A DNA stretch of 64,000 bases from Oceaniglobus trochenteri (GTDB lineage: Bacteria > Pseudomonadota > Alphaproteobacteria > Rhodobacterales > Rhodobacteraceae). Shown here piece by piece: positions 8,270 through 16,641 of this stretch. The stretch's first letter is position 1. Each line of letters starts with the position of its first letter. Under the pieces are notes generated by a model. It was not told the origin of the DNA. It saw only the letters and a list, made by a program, of their open reading frames with translations, and searched no databases. The stretch lies in assembly GCF_020529025.1 (NCBI RefSeq), contig NZ_JACNMM010000007.1, positions 247,521 through 311,520 of the forward strand. The letters are read 5' to 3'. A program made the translations under genes and the position numbers.

Positions 8270-9187
8270 ATGTTGCGTTACATTGCCCTGCGCGGCCTGC
8301 TTGCCCTGCTTGTCGCCTTCACCGTCTCGCTTGCGGCCTTCCTTCTGCTGAACGTGGCCGCGGACCCCGCACAGGCCATCGCCGGCGAGGACGCCACCCC
8401 CGACGTGATCGAAGCGATCCGCGCCCGCTACGGGCTCGACCGGCCGCTGTCGGTGCGTTACTTCGACTGGCTGGGCGGCGTTCTTACGGGCGACTTCGGC
8501 GAAAGCTATTACTGGCACAAGCCGGTGGCGGAACTGGTCACCGACCGGGCCGATGAAACCATCACCCTTGCCCTTTCCGCGCTGGCCGTCACCATCGTCA
8601 TCGCCATTCCGCTGGGCGCCATGGCCGCGCTGAACCCCAACAGCTGGATCGACAGGTTTGCCCTGGGCGTGGCCGTGTCGGCCCAGGCGGTTCCCAACTT
8701 CTGGCTGGGGCTGATCATGATCATCCTTTTCGGCGTCATGGTTCCGATCTTCCCCGTTTCGGGCGATGACAGCTGGAAACACTTCGTGCTGCCCGCCTTC
8801 GTCCTGGGCGCCTCCTCCGTTCCGGCCGTCATGCGGCTGACGCGCACCGGCCTGATCGAGGTGATGGGCGCCGACTATGTGCGCACCGCCCGCTCGAAGG
8901 GGTTTCGCGGCTGGCCGCTGCTGCGCCGCCACGCCATGCGCAACGCCCTGCTGCCGGTGATTTCGGTGCTGGCGGTGCAGCTTGGCCAGAAATTCGGCGG
9001 ATCGGTCATCACGGAATCGATCTTCGCCATCAACGGACTGGGGCGGCTGGCACTTGAATCGATCCTCGGCGCGGACATCCCGACCGTGCAGATGCTGATC
9101 TTCGTCTTCGCCATCGTCTTCGTCGTCATGAACCTTATCGCCGATATCCTGAATGCGGCGCTTGACCCAAGGATCCGGATCGGATGA
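8270..9187 (+). CDS. ABC transporter permease, DppB type (dpp1)
   Basis: A 305-residue inner-membrane permease with about six TM helices. The opening MLRYIALRGLLALLVAFTVS and the DPAQAIAGEDATPDVIEAIR segment are typical DppB features, as is the coupling loop YVRTARSKGFRGWPLLRRHA with its EAA-like motif. It pairs with the DppC-type permease whose ATG overlaps its stop by 4 nt. AGAAAGGA precedes the start. The preceding hairpin probably lowers its expression relative to the binding protein. Confidence 0.94.
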   Translation: MLRYIALRGLLALLVAFTVSLAAFLLLNVAADPAQAIAGEDATPDVIEAIRARYGLDRPLSVRYFDWLGGVLTGDFGESYYWHKPVAELVTDRADETITLALSALAVTIVIAIPLGAMAALNPNSWIDRFALGVAVSAQAVPNFWLGLIMIILFGVMVPIFPVSGDDSWKHFVLPAFVLGASSVPAVMRLTRTGLIEVMGADYVRTARSKGFRGWPLLRRHAMRNALLPVISVLAVQLGQKFGGSVITESIFAINGLGRLALESILGADIPTVQMLIFVFAIVFVVMNLIADILNAALDPRIRIG

Positions 9188-10101
9188 CCAGTACAGACCA
9201 GACCTTCACCGCCGACCCCGAAGACGGCACGACCTTCGCCCTGACGCCCGGCCAGATCTTCCGCCGTCGGATCTTCGGGCATACCGGTTTCCTGATCGGG
9301 GCCGGGCTGATCCTGGCGATCGTCCTGATCGCGATCTTCGCGCCGCTGCTGGCCCCCCACGATCCCTATGCGCAATCGCTGTCGGCACGGATGCTGCCGC
9401 CCGTCTGGTCGGACGGGGGCAATCCCGATTACCTGCTGGGCACCGATCAGAACGGGCGCGATTACCTCAGCCGCCTGATCTATGGCACCCGGGTTTCCAT
9501 CACCATCGGCCTTGGCGCCGCCACGGTCGGTCTGCTGATCGGCGTCACGCTGGGCGTCATGGCCGGGTATTTCGGCGGCTGGATCGACCACGCCATCAGC
9601 TTCCTGCTGACCGCGCAACTGGCCCTGCCGGGGCTTCTTCTGGCCATGGCGCTGGTCTTCATCATCGGGCCGTCGATCTGGGTGGTGATCGGTATCGTCG
9701 GCGTGCTGCACTGGACCTATTACCTTGTCGTCACCCGCGCCGCCACACAGCGCATCCGCAGCCAGGATTTCGTGGCCGCGGCCTCGGCTTCGGGCGCCAG
9801 CCCGCGCCAGATCATCTGGCACGAGATCATGCCGAACCTGCTCAGCTCGATCATCGTGATCTTCACCTTCGAACTGGGCATCGCGATCCTTGCCGAAAGT
9901 TCGCTCAGCTTCCTTGGGGTCGGCATCCAGCCCCCGACACCCTCGTGGGGCCTGATGATCGCCGAGGGCAAGCAGGCCATGTTCTATCGGCCTTGGCTTG
10001 TGGTTCTGCCGGGCATCTGCCTGTTCCTGCTGGTCATCGGCGCCAACCTGATGGGCGACGGGCTGCGCGACATCACCTCGCCGGAGGGCCGCAACGAATG
10101 A
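9184..10101 (+). CDS. ABC transporter permease, DppC type (dpp1)
   Basis: A 305-residue permease with the long N-terminal cytoplasmic stretch and single helix (IGAGLILAIVLIAIFAPLLA) typical of DppC. It is followed by the LLGTDQNGRDYLSRLIYGTRVS signature and a five-helix core. SFLGVGIQPPTPSWGLMIAEG near the C-terminus is a strong family marker. It overlaps the upstream permease and downstream ATPase genes by 4 nt each, so the transporter is translationally coupled. Confidence 0.94.
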   Translation: MTSTDQTFTADPEDGTTFALTPGQIFRRRIFGHTGFLIGAGLILAIVLIAIFAPLLAPHDPYAQSLSARMLPPVWSDGGNPDYLLGTDQNGRDYLSRLIYGTRVSITIGLGAATVGLLIGVTLGVMAGYFGGWIDHAISFLLTAQLALPGLLLAMALVFIIGPSIWVVIGIVGVLHWTYYLVVTRAATQRIRSQDFVAAASASGASPRQIIWHEIMPNLLSSIIVIFTFELGIAILAESSLSFLGVGIQPPTPSWGLMIAEGKQAMFYRPWLVVLPGICLFLLVIGANLMGDGLRDITSPEGRNE

Positions 10102-11924
10102 GCACGCTTCTTGATATCCGCAATCTGCATGTTTCGCTGAACATTCCCGACGGACAGTTGCGCGCGGTGCGCGATGTCTGCCTGTCGCTGGACAGTGGCC
10201 AGTCACTTGGCATCGTCGGCGAAAGCGGGTCGGGCAAATCGCTGACCGCGCTGGCGCTGATGCGGCTGCTGCCCCGCGCCGCCGATTGCCGCGCCACGCG
10301 GATGCAGTTCCAGGGGCAGGATCTGCCCGCCCTGTCGGATGCCGCCTTCGCCCGCGACATCGCCGGGCCACGGATCGGGATGATCTTTCAGGAACCCATG
10401 ACCTCGCTGAACCCGGTCTATACCATCGGGCGCCAGATGACCGAAGCCGCCATCGCGCGCGGAATGCTGTCCGGGCCCGACGCCCGCAAGAAGGCGATCG
10501 ACCTTCTGGACCGCACCGGCATTCCCGACCCCGAGGCGCGGCTGGCGCAGTTCCCGCACCAACTGTCGGGGGGGCAGCGCCAGCGCGTCATGATCGCCAT
10601 GACCCTGATGCTGGACCCCGACCTTCTGATCGCGGACGAACCGACAACCGCGCTGGACGTGACGGTGCAGGCGCAGATCCTTGACCTGCTCGACGATCTG
10701 CGCCGCGAACGCCGGATGGGAATGATCCTGATTTCCCACGACCTTGCCGTGGTGGCCGAGCGCAGCGACAAGGTTGCCGTGATGTACGGCGGCGAAGTCA
10801 TCGAACAGGGCACCTCGGCCGAGGTGCTGCGCGCACCGGCCCATCCCTATACCCAGTCCCTGCTGCGCGCCATTCCGCACCTCGGGGGGCCTCCGGGGCG
10901 GCTGGGGGCCATTCCCGGCACCGTTCCGTCGTTGCTGCATCCGCCCCGGGGCTGCATCTTTGCGCCGCGCTGCGCCCACCGCTTGCCGGAATGTACCACC
11001 GCGCGCCCGCCCCTGCGTGGCACGGGCGACACCCACCGCTATCTCTGCACGCTGGATCACCCGCCGCAGGTTCGCCTGACAAGCGACCCCCTGATCGGCA
11101 GCGGCGCCGTCGACGGGGCCGAAGACGTGATCGCGGCCTCGCACGTTACGCAGGTGTTCCAGACGCGGAAGGGCCTGTTCGGCCCCAAACGCGAGATCCG
11201 CGCGCTGGACGATGTTTCGCTGTCGCTTCGGCGTGGCGAAACCCTGGCGCTGATCGGCGAAAGCGGGTCGGGCAAATCCACCCTGGCACGGATCATGCTG
11301 GGCCTTTCGGTGCCCACCCAGGGCCAGGTGACGATGCTGGGGCGGCCCGTTTCCGAAATCTCGGGGACCGAGCGCGCATCCTTCGTGCAGCCGGTCTTCC
11401 AGGACCCCTATTCATCGCTGAACCCGCGCCGCCGCCTGGCCGAGATCATCGCCCGCCCGCTTGTCCTGCGCGGCGATGGCGATGCCGCCGCCCGCAAGCG
11501 CGCGGTGGAAGAGGCGATGGACCTGGTGCGCCTGCCCGCGCGCCTGTTGCACGCCTATCCTTCGCAGCTTTCGGGCGGCCAGCGACAGCGCGTGGCCATT
11601 GCCCGCGCCCTTGTCACCCGGCCAAAGGCCCTTGTCTGCGACGAACCGACCTCGGCGCTGGATGTCAGTGTTCAGGCGCAGATCCTGAACCTTCTTGACG
11701 ACCTGCGCGCAGAAATGGGGCTGACCTGCCTGCTGATCACCCATGACATGGCCGTGGTTCACCAGGTCGCCGACCGGGTGGCGGTGATGTACCAGGGCCG
11801 GATCGTCGAGGAAGGCCCGGCCCGCAACGTTCTGGCCAACCCTGCCCACGATTACACGACCCGCCTTCTGGCCGCCGCGCCCCGCTTTGCCAACGATGCC
11901 CCGGTGCCGGAGGTGGCGCAATGA
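10098..11924 (+). CDS. ABC transporter double ATPase, DppD-DppF fusion (dpp1)
   Basis: A 608-residue protein carrying two complete nucleotide-binding domains, each with the oligopeptide-type C-terminal extension. Domain 1 has Walker A GESGSGKSL, signature LSGGQRQRVMIA and Walker [13 protein letters not shown], followed by the Cys-rich PRGCIFAPRCAHRLPEC tail. Domain 2 has GESGSGKST, LSGGQRQRVAIA and ALVCDEPTSALD. The fusion replaces separate DppD and DppF, as in GsiA/YejF-type systems. The true start is ATG 10098 (ATGA overlap with the DppC stop); the open frame back to 9153 is not coding. The second importer in this window has separate ATPase genes instead. Confidence 0.94.
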   Translation: MSTLLDIRNLHVSLNIPDGQLRAVRDVCLSLDSGQSLGIVGESGSGKSLTALALMRLLPRAADCRATRMQFQGQDLPALSDAAFARDIAGPRIGMIFQEPMTSLNPVYTIGRQMTEAAIARGMLSGPDARKKAIDLLDRTGIPDPEARLAQFPHQLSGGQRQRVMIAMTLMLDPDLLIADEPTTALDVTVQAQILDLLDDLRRERRMGMILISHDLAVVAERSDKVAVMYGGEVIEQGTSAEVLRAPAHPYTQSLLRAIPHLGGPPGRLGAIPGTVPSLLHPPRGCIFAPRCAHRLPECTTARPPLRGTGDTHRYLCTLDHPPQVRLTSDPLIGSGAVDGAEDVIAASHVTQVFQTRKGLFGPKREIRALDDVSLSLRRGETLALIGESGSGKSTLARIMLGLSVPTQGQVTMLGRPVSEISGTERASFVQPVFQDPYSSLNPRRRLAEIIARPLVLRGDGDAAARKRAVEEAMDLVRLPARLLHAYPSQLSGGQRQRVAIARALVTRPKALVCDEPTSALDVSVQAQILNLLDDLRAEMGLTCLLITHDMAVVHQVADRVAVMYQGRIVEEGPARNVLANPAHDYTTRLLAAAPRFANDAPVPEVAQ

Positions 11925-13276
11925 AGATCGCCCATCCCGACCTGACCCCCGCAACCCTGTTCGCGCGCGAAACCCTGTGGCAATCTTGGCTGGATATCGA
12001 AGCGGCCCTGGCCGAGGTGCAGGCCGAGATGGGGATGATCCCCGGCCCCGCCGCCGAAGGCATCCGCGCCGCCGCCCGGCTTGACATCATCGGGATCGAG
12101 GCCCTTGCCGCCGACATCCGCATCACCCATGCGCCGGTGCTGTCCCTGACGCGGCTTCTGGCCCGCGCGGCGGGCGAGGCTGGCGCCTGGGTGCATTGGG
12201 GGGCCACCACGCAGAACGTCGTTCAGACGGGGCGCATCCTGCTGATCCGCAGGGCCGACATTGCCATACGCCGCGCCCTTGGACAGGCCCTGGATCAACT
12301 GGCAGATATGGCCGCCACCCATGCCGAAACCCTGATGGTCGGGCGCACCAACCGTCAGCACGCCTTGCCCATGACCTTCGGCTTCAAGGTTGCCGGCTGG
12401 ATCGAGGAACTGTCGCGCGCGGTCGATCGGCTGGATCACGGCGGCCGGCGGCTTTTCGTACTGCCCTTCGGGGGCGCGGTGGGCGCGATGCATGCCTTCG
12501 GCCCCGATGGCGAAGACCTGAACGCCCGCCTTGCCGCCCGTCTTGGGCTGGGGCAGCTTCTGGTTCCGGGCCGCGCGATCAACGACATCTTCGCCGATCA
12601 TGTCGTGCAACTGTCGCTGCTGGCCATGACCATCGAACGCATCGCCTCGGAACTTTACCTGCTGATGACCGAGGAAATAGCAGAGATTTCCGAAACGCTC
12701 GATTCCGGCACGGTCGGGTCTTCCACCATGCCCCACAAGGTGAACCCCAAGTTCGTCGTGGGCGTTCTGGCCGAAGCCGCCGAGTTGCGCGGGCTTGCGG
12801 CCTCGGCGTTGGAAACCGGCGCCTCCAGCCACGAGGGGGACGCGGTGCGCAACCAGTTGGTCAACGCCGTCCTGAACCGTGCAGTGCCCCTGGCTTGGAC
12901 CCTGAGCGAAGGCTTCGACGCCCTGTTGCGCCGCATCTCGGTCAACGCGCCGCGCATGGCCCGCAATGCACAGGCCAGCGGCGGCGCCATCGCCACCGAA
13001 CGGTTGATGATGATGCTGGCCCCCCGGGTCGGGCGGGCCGAAGCGCACGACATGATCCACCACGCGCTTGACCACCGGCAATCGGGGCAATCGGTGCAAG
13101 ACGCCCTGCTGGCCCATGACGCATTGCGCAGCCATCTGACGGAAAACGAGATTTGCGAAGGTCTGGACCCGGCTGGGTATTGCGGCGACAGCGCCCGCAT
13201 TGCACGCGCGGCTGCCGTGCTGGCCCGCGATCTGGCCGCCGGGCTGGCGGGGGCGAAGGACGGTCAGATCAGATAG
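11921..13276 (+). CDS. Adenylosuccinate lyase/fumarase-superfamily lyase
   Basis: A 451-residue all-helical lyase of the superfamily that splits or forms C-N or C-O bonds next to a carboxylate (adenylosuccinate lyase, argininosuccinate lyase, EDDS lyase, carboxymuconate cycloisomerase). The flexible catalytic loop GSSTMPHKVNP is intact at residues 266-276. The other two conserved regions are modified: HWGATTQN at 92-99 ends in Asn where Asp is usual, and GRTNRQHALP has Asn144 where GRTH is usual. It is translationally coupled to a peptide-type importer and not in a purine context, so it probably acts on the imported compound, for example an N-substituted aspartate. It is unlikely to be the housekeeping PurB. 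Confidence 0.82.
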   Translation: MKIAHPDLTPATLFARETLWQSWLDIEAALAEVQAEMGMIPGPAAEGIRAAARLDIIGIEALAADIRITHAPVLSLTRLLARAAGEAGAWVHWGATTQNVVQTGRILLIRRADIAIRRALGQALDQLADMAATHAETLMVGRTNRQHALPMTFGFKVAGWIEELSRAVDRLDHGGRRLFVLPFGGAVGAMHAFGPDGEDLNARLAARLGLGQLLVPGRAINDIFADHVVQLSLLAMTIERIASELYLLMTEEIAEISETLDSGTVGSSTMPHKVNPKFVVGVLAEAAELRGLAASALETGASSHEGDAVRNQLVNAVLNRAVPLAWTLSEGFDALLRRISVNAPRMARNAQASGGAIATERLMMMLAPRVGRAEAHDMIHHALDHRQSGQSVQDALLAHDALRSHLTENEICEGLDPAGYCGDSARIARAAAVLARDLAAGLAGAKDGQIR

Positions 13277-14193
13277 ACGCTTTCGGCGATGCCGGGTTCC
13301 GCCGCGCGGCGGGCCTCCACATGGGCGGCGATCCCGTCAAGAAACACCTCGGCCAGTTCGGCCCTTGGCCCCTTGGCGTGAACACTGGCGTAGGTGATCC
13401 AGTGCTCGCCCGCCAGAGGGCGAAGCGCCATGCCCTGCATCGTTGTCGGCGTCATGACCATCGCGTCGATCAGGGTCAGGCCAAGCCCCTGCCGCGCCAT
13501 TTCAACCGTCACCATGGTTGACCCCGTCTCGAAGGCGATGTCGGGGCGCAGGCCGGCCGTTCCCATCACCTCTTCCAGGCGGTCGCGCCAGCGCTGGCCC
13601 GCCGCCAGGGACACCAGGGGTTGCGCGGCGAACTGTTCGATATCCACCTCGCCCTCCCGCTCCAGCGGATGGCCCGCCGGCATCAGCACGCACAGCCGCG
13701 AGCGCAGGATCGGCATGATGTCGATCGGGATGATCTCGTTCTCGACGGGAAGCGAGATCAGCCCCATGTTATACCCCCGCGCGGCGACCTTGCTTTCGAT
13801 CTCGAAGCGGCTTTCGACGTGGACGGTGCATTGCATCTCAACCCCTTCGCGGCGCAGGCGGGCGATGGTGGGCACCACCAGCCCGTTGGCCAGCGGTGCG
13901 GCCGTGACGACCGAAAGCCAGTTGCGGGTGCGGCTGCGGATGTCGCGGGCGATCACCGGGATTTCGTCGATCCCGTCCAGCGTGTTGGAAATCTGTTGAT
14001 AGAACAGCGCGCCCTCTTCCGTCAGCTCCAAATTGCGCCGCGAACGCGAGAACAGCGAAAGCGACAACTGACGCTCGAGCTGGGTCAGCAGGCGGCTGGC
14101 CGCCGAGGGCGACAGGTTCAGCCTGTCCGACGCTTCCGACAGCGAACCGGTGGCAACCACATATCGGAAAAGACGCAGCCCTTTCAGATTCAT
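13264..14193 (-). CDS. LysR-family transcriptional regulator
   Basis: A 309-residue LysR regulator. The N-terminal winged helix (residues 1-60, MNLKGLRLFRYVVATGSLSE then ASDRLNLSPSAASRLLTQLE) is followed by a linker helix and an effector domain ending about residue 290. ATG 14193 is the canonical start just before the helix-turn-helix. It is convergent with the dpp1-lyase operon, and its last 13 nt overlap the end of the lyase gene. A T-N11-A element 15 nt upstream of its start matches one in the dpp1 promoter, so it probably regulates itself and dpp1. The inducer is unknown and is presumably the dpp1 substrate or the lyase product. Confidence 0.92.
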   Translation of the reverse strand: MNLKGLRLFRYVVATGSLSEASDRLNLSPSAASRLLTQLERQLSLSLFSRSRRNLELTEEGALFYQQISNTLDGIDEIPVIARDIRSRTRNWLSVVTAAPLANGLVVPTIARLRREGVEMQCTVHVESRFEIESKVAARGYNMGLISLPVENEIIPIDIMPILRSRLCVLMPAGHPLEREGEVDIEQFAAQPLVSLAAGQRWRDRLEEVMGTAGLRPDIAFETGSTMVTVEMARQGLGLTLIDAMVMTPTTMQGMALRPLAGEHWITYASVHAKGPRAELAEVFLDGIAAHVEARRAAEPGIAESVYLI

Positions 14194-14208
14194 TGCCCAT
14201 ACCTTTGA

Positions 14209-14221
14209 TGCGAATGGTGCA
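14209..14221. promoter_or_regulatory. Candidate LysR autoregulatory operator
   Basis: TGCGAATGGTGCA, followed by AT, has T-N11-A form and repeats the TGC-N6-TGCAAT pattern of 6582-6594 with identical spacing. It lies 15 nt upstream of the LysR start codon, placed for autorepression. Confidence 0.45.
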
Positions 14222-14383
14222 ATTGATACCGGCAAAGGTGCGATACAGTCAACAAACGTAGGAGAGATCAGAGCGGGCGGCATCGCAACCCGCCCCTGGC
14301 GCGATGCCCGCAACCGCATCGGCAAAGGCACGGCCCGCGATGCTCTGACGTTCGGTCATTTCAGAAAGGGGTTTGGCCGTGCC

Positions 14384-15070
14384 TCAAAGGAAGATCTGCG
14401 AAAGATCGTGGGTCGGTCTTTCCTGCCGGGTCAGGTCCAGATCGCTTTCGATGTGGGTCAGGTGGGCCCGCATGCTGGCGATGGCGCCTTCCTTGTCGCG
14501 GGCCTCGATCTGGTCGACAAGGGCCGAATGCTCTTCGGGTCCGCAATCGTGCAGGGCGGCCTGCCGATAGATGACCGTGATAAGCGAACTTCGGGTGATG
14601 AGGTCATGCAGGACACCACGCAGGAAGGACGACCCTGACAGTTCGGCCAGAAGCAGGTGAAAATGGCCCGAGAGACGGATCGCCGCGGTCTTGTCGGCGC
14701 GCGCGGCGGCGGCGTATTCCTTGGCGGTGTGTTTTCTCAGGCAAGCGACCTGTTCGTCGGTGATCCGCTCGATCACGCGTCCGACGATACGCTCTTCGAT
14801 CTGCTTGCGCAGGAAGAACACGTCGCGCGCCTCGTCCACATCAGGTTCCGACACGAAGGCACCCCGGTTGGGAATGATGCAGACAAGCCCGTCCTGTTCC
14901 AGGGCGGTCAGCACCTGGCGCACCCGCGCGCGGCTTACCCCGAAAACCTCGGACAGCTGCTCTTCCTTCAGCCGCGTTCCGGGCCGAAGCTTGTTCTCGG
15001 CGATCGACAACCAGATACGCTCGCAAATCTCGGCGGTGGTCGCCTTGCGGGCTGGTGCATCCTGGCTCAT
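14384..15070 (-). CDS. GntR-family regulator, FadR/FCD subfamily
   Basis: A 228-residue regulator. The winged helix-turn-helix is at about residues 12-75 (LRPGTRLKEEQLSEVFGVSR then ARVRQVLTALEQDGLV) and an all-helical FCD ligand domain spans about 85-210. FCD domains bind a metal and a small carboxylate or related ligand. It is divergent from the flavin reductase-like/hydantoin-racemase-like pair, and the operator-like palindrome at 15143-15156 lies between them. A sequence matching the adjacent repeat half is found upstream of the second dpp operon at 24915-24936, so this protein is the likely regulator of the whole 14.4-24.8 kb island, probably a repressor released by the substrate. Confidence 0.92.
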   Translation of the reverse strand: MSQDAPARKATTAEICERIWLSIAENKLRPGTRLKEEQLSEVFGVSRARVRQVLTALEQDGLVCIIPNRGAFVSEPDVDEARDVFFLRKQIEERIVGRVIERITDEQVACLRKHTAKEYAAAARADKTAAIRLSGHFHLLLAELSGSSFLRGVLHDLITRSSLITVIYRQAALHDCGPEEHSALVDQIEARDKEGAIASMRAHLTHIESDLDLTRQERPTHDLSQIFL

Positions 15071-15142
15071 TCATATCTCCCTGCTTGGGTCAGAGTGGGC
15101 GAGGCTCTTGCAATTCTGACCAAAAATCAACATATAACTTGA

Positions 15143-15171
15143 CTACAAAATTGTAGACAATAATGTACACC
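15143..15171. promoter_or_regulatory. Candidate GntR operator at the gntR / flavin-reductase promoter
   Basis: CTACAA-N2-TTGTAG is a perfect interrupted palindrome at 15143-15156, and the right half continues as ATTGTAGACAATAATGT. Palindromes of this size with a TTGTA-type half are usual for FadR/FCD regulators. It lies 73 nt upstream of the gntR start and 93 nt upstream of the flavin reductase start. A 22-bp stretch from 15150 to 15171 matches the minus strand of 24915-24936 at 16 positions. Confidence 0.6.
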
Positions 15172-15249
15172 AAGACTGATGCGGCCCTTCGAAGATGTCG
15201 CCGGCAGCAGAAATTCCTTTCGGCCTTGACCGACGACTCGGAGGACTCC

Positions 15250-15888
15250 ATGGATTTTGACTTCACGGCAATTGCGCCCCAGGACCGCTATCGCCTGCTG
15301 ACGAACTTCATCGGCCCGCGCCCCATCGCCCTGGTGTCCACGCGGTCGCCCGAGGGGCAGAACAACGCCGCGCCGATGAGCTTCTTCAACGTCTTTTCCC
15401 ATGATCCTGCCATCGTGATCCTGGGCATCCAGACCCGCCCCGACGGCGCGGAAAAGGACACCATGCGCAACATCCGCCAGACCGGCGATTTCGTGGTGAA
15501 CATGGTGGACATGGCCCTGGCCGATGCCATGCTTGTCTGCGGCCTGGGTGTCGGCCCCACGATTGACGAAATCGCGCTGGCCGGGCTGAACGATCGGCCC
15601 GGCACCCAGGTATCGGCCCCCCGTGTGGCGCAATCGCCCTGCGCGATGGAATGCCGGGTCGAACGCCTGATCGAATACGAACGCCGGGTGATCGTTCTGG
15701 GGGAAGTGGTGCACATGCATGTCCGCCCCGATTGCCTTGACGCGGCGGGGCGGTACGTCAACCCCGAGACCTATCAACCGATTGCGCGGCTTCATGCCGA
15801 CAACTACATCACCTCGGACCGCCAGTTCGAAATGCCCTCGCCGGGGCTGGACGCGGTGCGCGCCCGCCTTGCCGAAATGGAGGGCTGA
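15250..15888 (+). CDS. Flavin reductase-like/FMN-binding split-barrel protein
   Basis: A 212-residue protein of the DIM6/NTAB flavin reductase-like group. Recognisable are the PRPIALVSTRSPEGQNNAAP strand-turn and MSFFNVFSHDPAIVILG, which form the FMN site. Such proteins bind FMN and act as flavin reductases for two-component monooxygenases or as stand-alone oxidoreductases. The ATG at 15250 has GGAGG 5 nt upstream; the frame open to 15163 would include the operator region and is rejected. It is followed 3 nt later by the racemase gene. No partner monooxygenase is present in the island, so it may reduce or oxidise the substrate itself. Confidence 0.85.
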   Translation: MDFDFTAIAPQDRYRLLTNFIGPRPIALVSTRSPEGQNNAAPMSFFNVFSHDPAIVILGIQTRPDGAEKDTMRNIRQTGDFVVNMVDMALADAMLVCGLGVGPTIDEIALAGLNDRPGTQVSAPRVAQSPCAMECRVERLIEYERRVIVLGEVVHMHVRPDCLDAAGRYVNPETYQPIARLHADNYITSDRQFEMPSPGLDAVRARLAEMEG

Positions 15889-15891
15889 GCC

Positions 15892-16641
15892 ATGCGGATC
15901 AACGTGATCAACCCGAATTCGACGCCATCGATGACCGCCTTGATCCGCCGCAGCGCCGAACGTGTGGCCTTTCCCGGCACCGTGATCGAAACGCACAACC
16001 CGCTTTCGACTCCGGCCAGCATCGAGGGCCACGCCGACGAAGCCATGTCCGTTCCCGCCATGCTGGACCTGATCCGCGCCGGAGAACGTGCGGGCATCGC
16101 AGGCCATGTCATCGCCTGTTTCGACGATCCCGGCCTGGGCGCGGCGCGTGAAACGGCGCGCGGTCCGGTTGTCGGCATCTGCCAGGCGGCCGTGCAGGTG
16201 GCCATGACTGTTGCGGCGCGGTTTTCTGTGGTGACCACCCTGCCCCGGTCGGTCCCCATCATCGAGGATCGGGTGGAAAGCTACGGCGCGGGCCACCGCT
16301 GCCGCGCGGTGCGGGCGGTGGACATGCCGGTTCTTGCCCTGGAAGAGGACGGCGAAGACGCCATCGCACGGCTGGTGCGCCAGATCGAGGCCGCCCGTGA
16401 CCAGGACCGCGCCGAAGCCGTCATCCTTGGCTGTGCAGGCATGTCCGATTTCTGCGCCACGCTGACAGCGCGCACGGGCGTGCCGGTCATCGACGGGGTG
16501 ATCGCCGCCGTGAAAATGGCCGAGGGGCTGGTTCATGCCGGGTTCCATACGTCGAAACTGGGCAGCTACGATTTTCCGCGGCCAAAGGCCCCCGCTCACG
16601 GCGCGGCGGGGGCCGGGTCCATCGCCTCGGCCACTCGGTGA
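15892..16641 (+). CDS. Asp/Glu/hydantoin racemase family protein
   Basis: A 249-residue cofactor-independent racemase with the two catalytic cysteines in place: Cys76 in HVIACFDDPGL and Cys181 in AVILGCAGMSD. These positions coincide with the cysteines reported for Sinorhizobium hydantoin racemase. The N-terminus MRINVINPNSTPSM is also typical of HyuE-type enzymes. It would interconvert D- and L-forms of a 5-substituted hydantoin or related cyclic amide; an Asp/Glu racemase or maleate isomerase-like activity is the alternative. The last 46 nt overlap the convergent dppF-type gene, giving a C-terminal tail rich in Ala/Gly that is probably not part of the fold. Confidence 0.85.
   Translation: MRINVINPNSTPSMTALIRRSAERVAFPGTVIETHNPLSTPASIEGHADEAMSVPAMLDLIRAGERAGIAGHVIACFDDPGLGAARETARGPVVGICQAAVQVAMTVAARFSVVTTLPRSVPIIEDRVESYGAGHRCRAVRAVDMPVLALEEDGEDAIARLVRQIEAARDQDRAEAVILGCAGMSDFCATLTARTGVPVIDGVIAAVKMAEGLVHAGFHTSKLGSYDFPRPKAPAHGAAGAGSIASATR

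Noticed and set aside
11921..13276. Assignment as housekeeping adenylosuccinate lyase PurB
   Set aside because: Operon context with an importer and a LysR gene, plus altered conserved residues, argue for a catabolic lyase.
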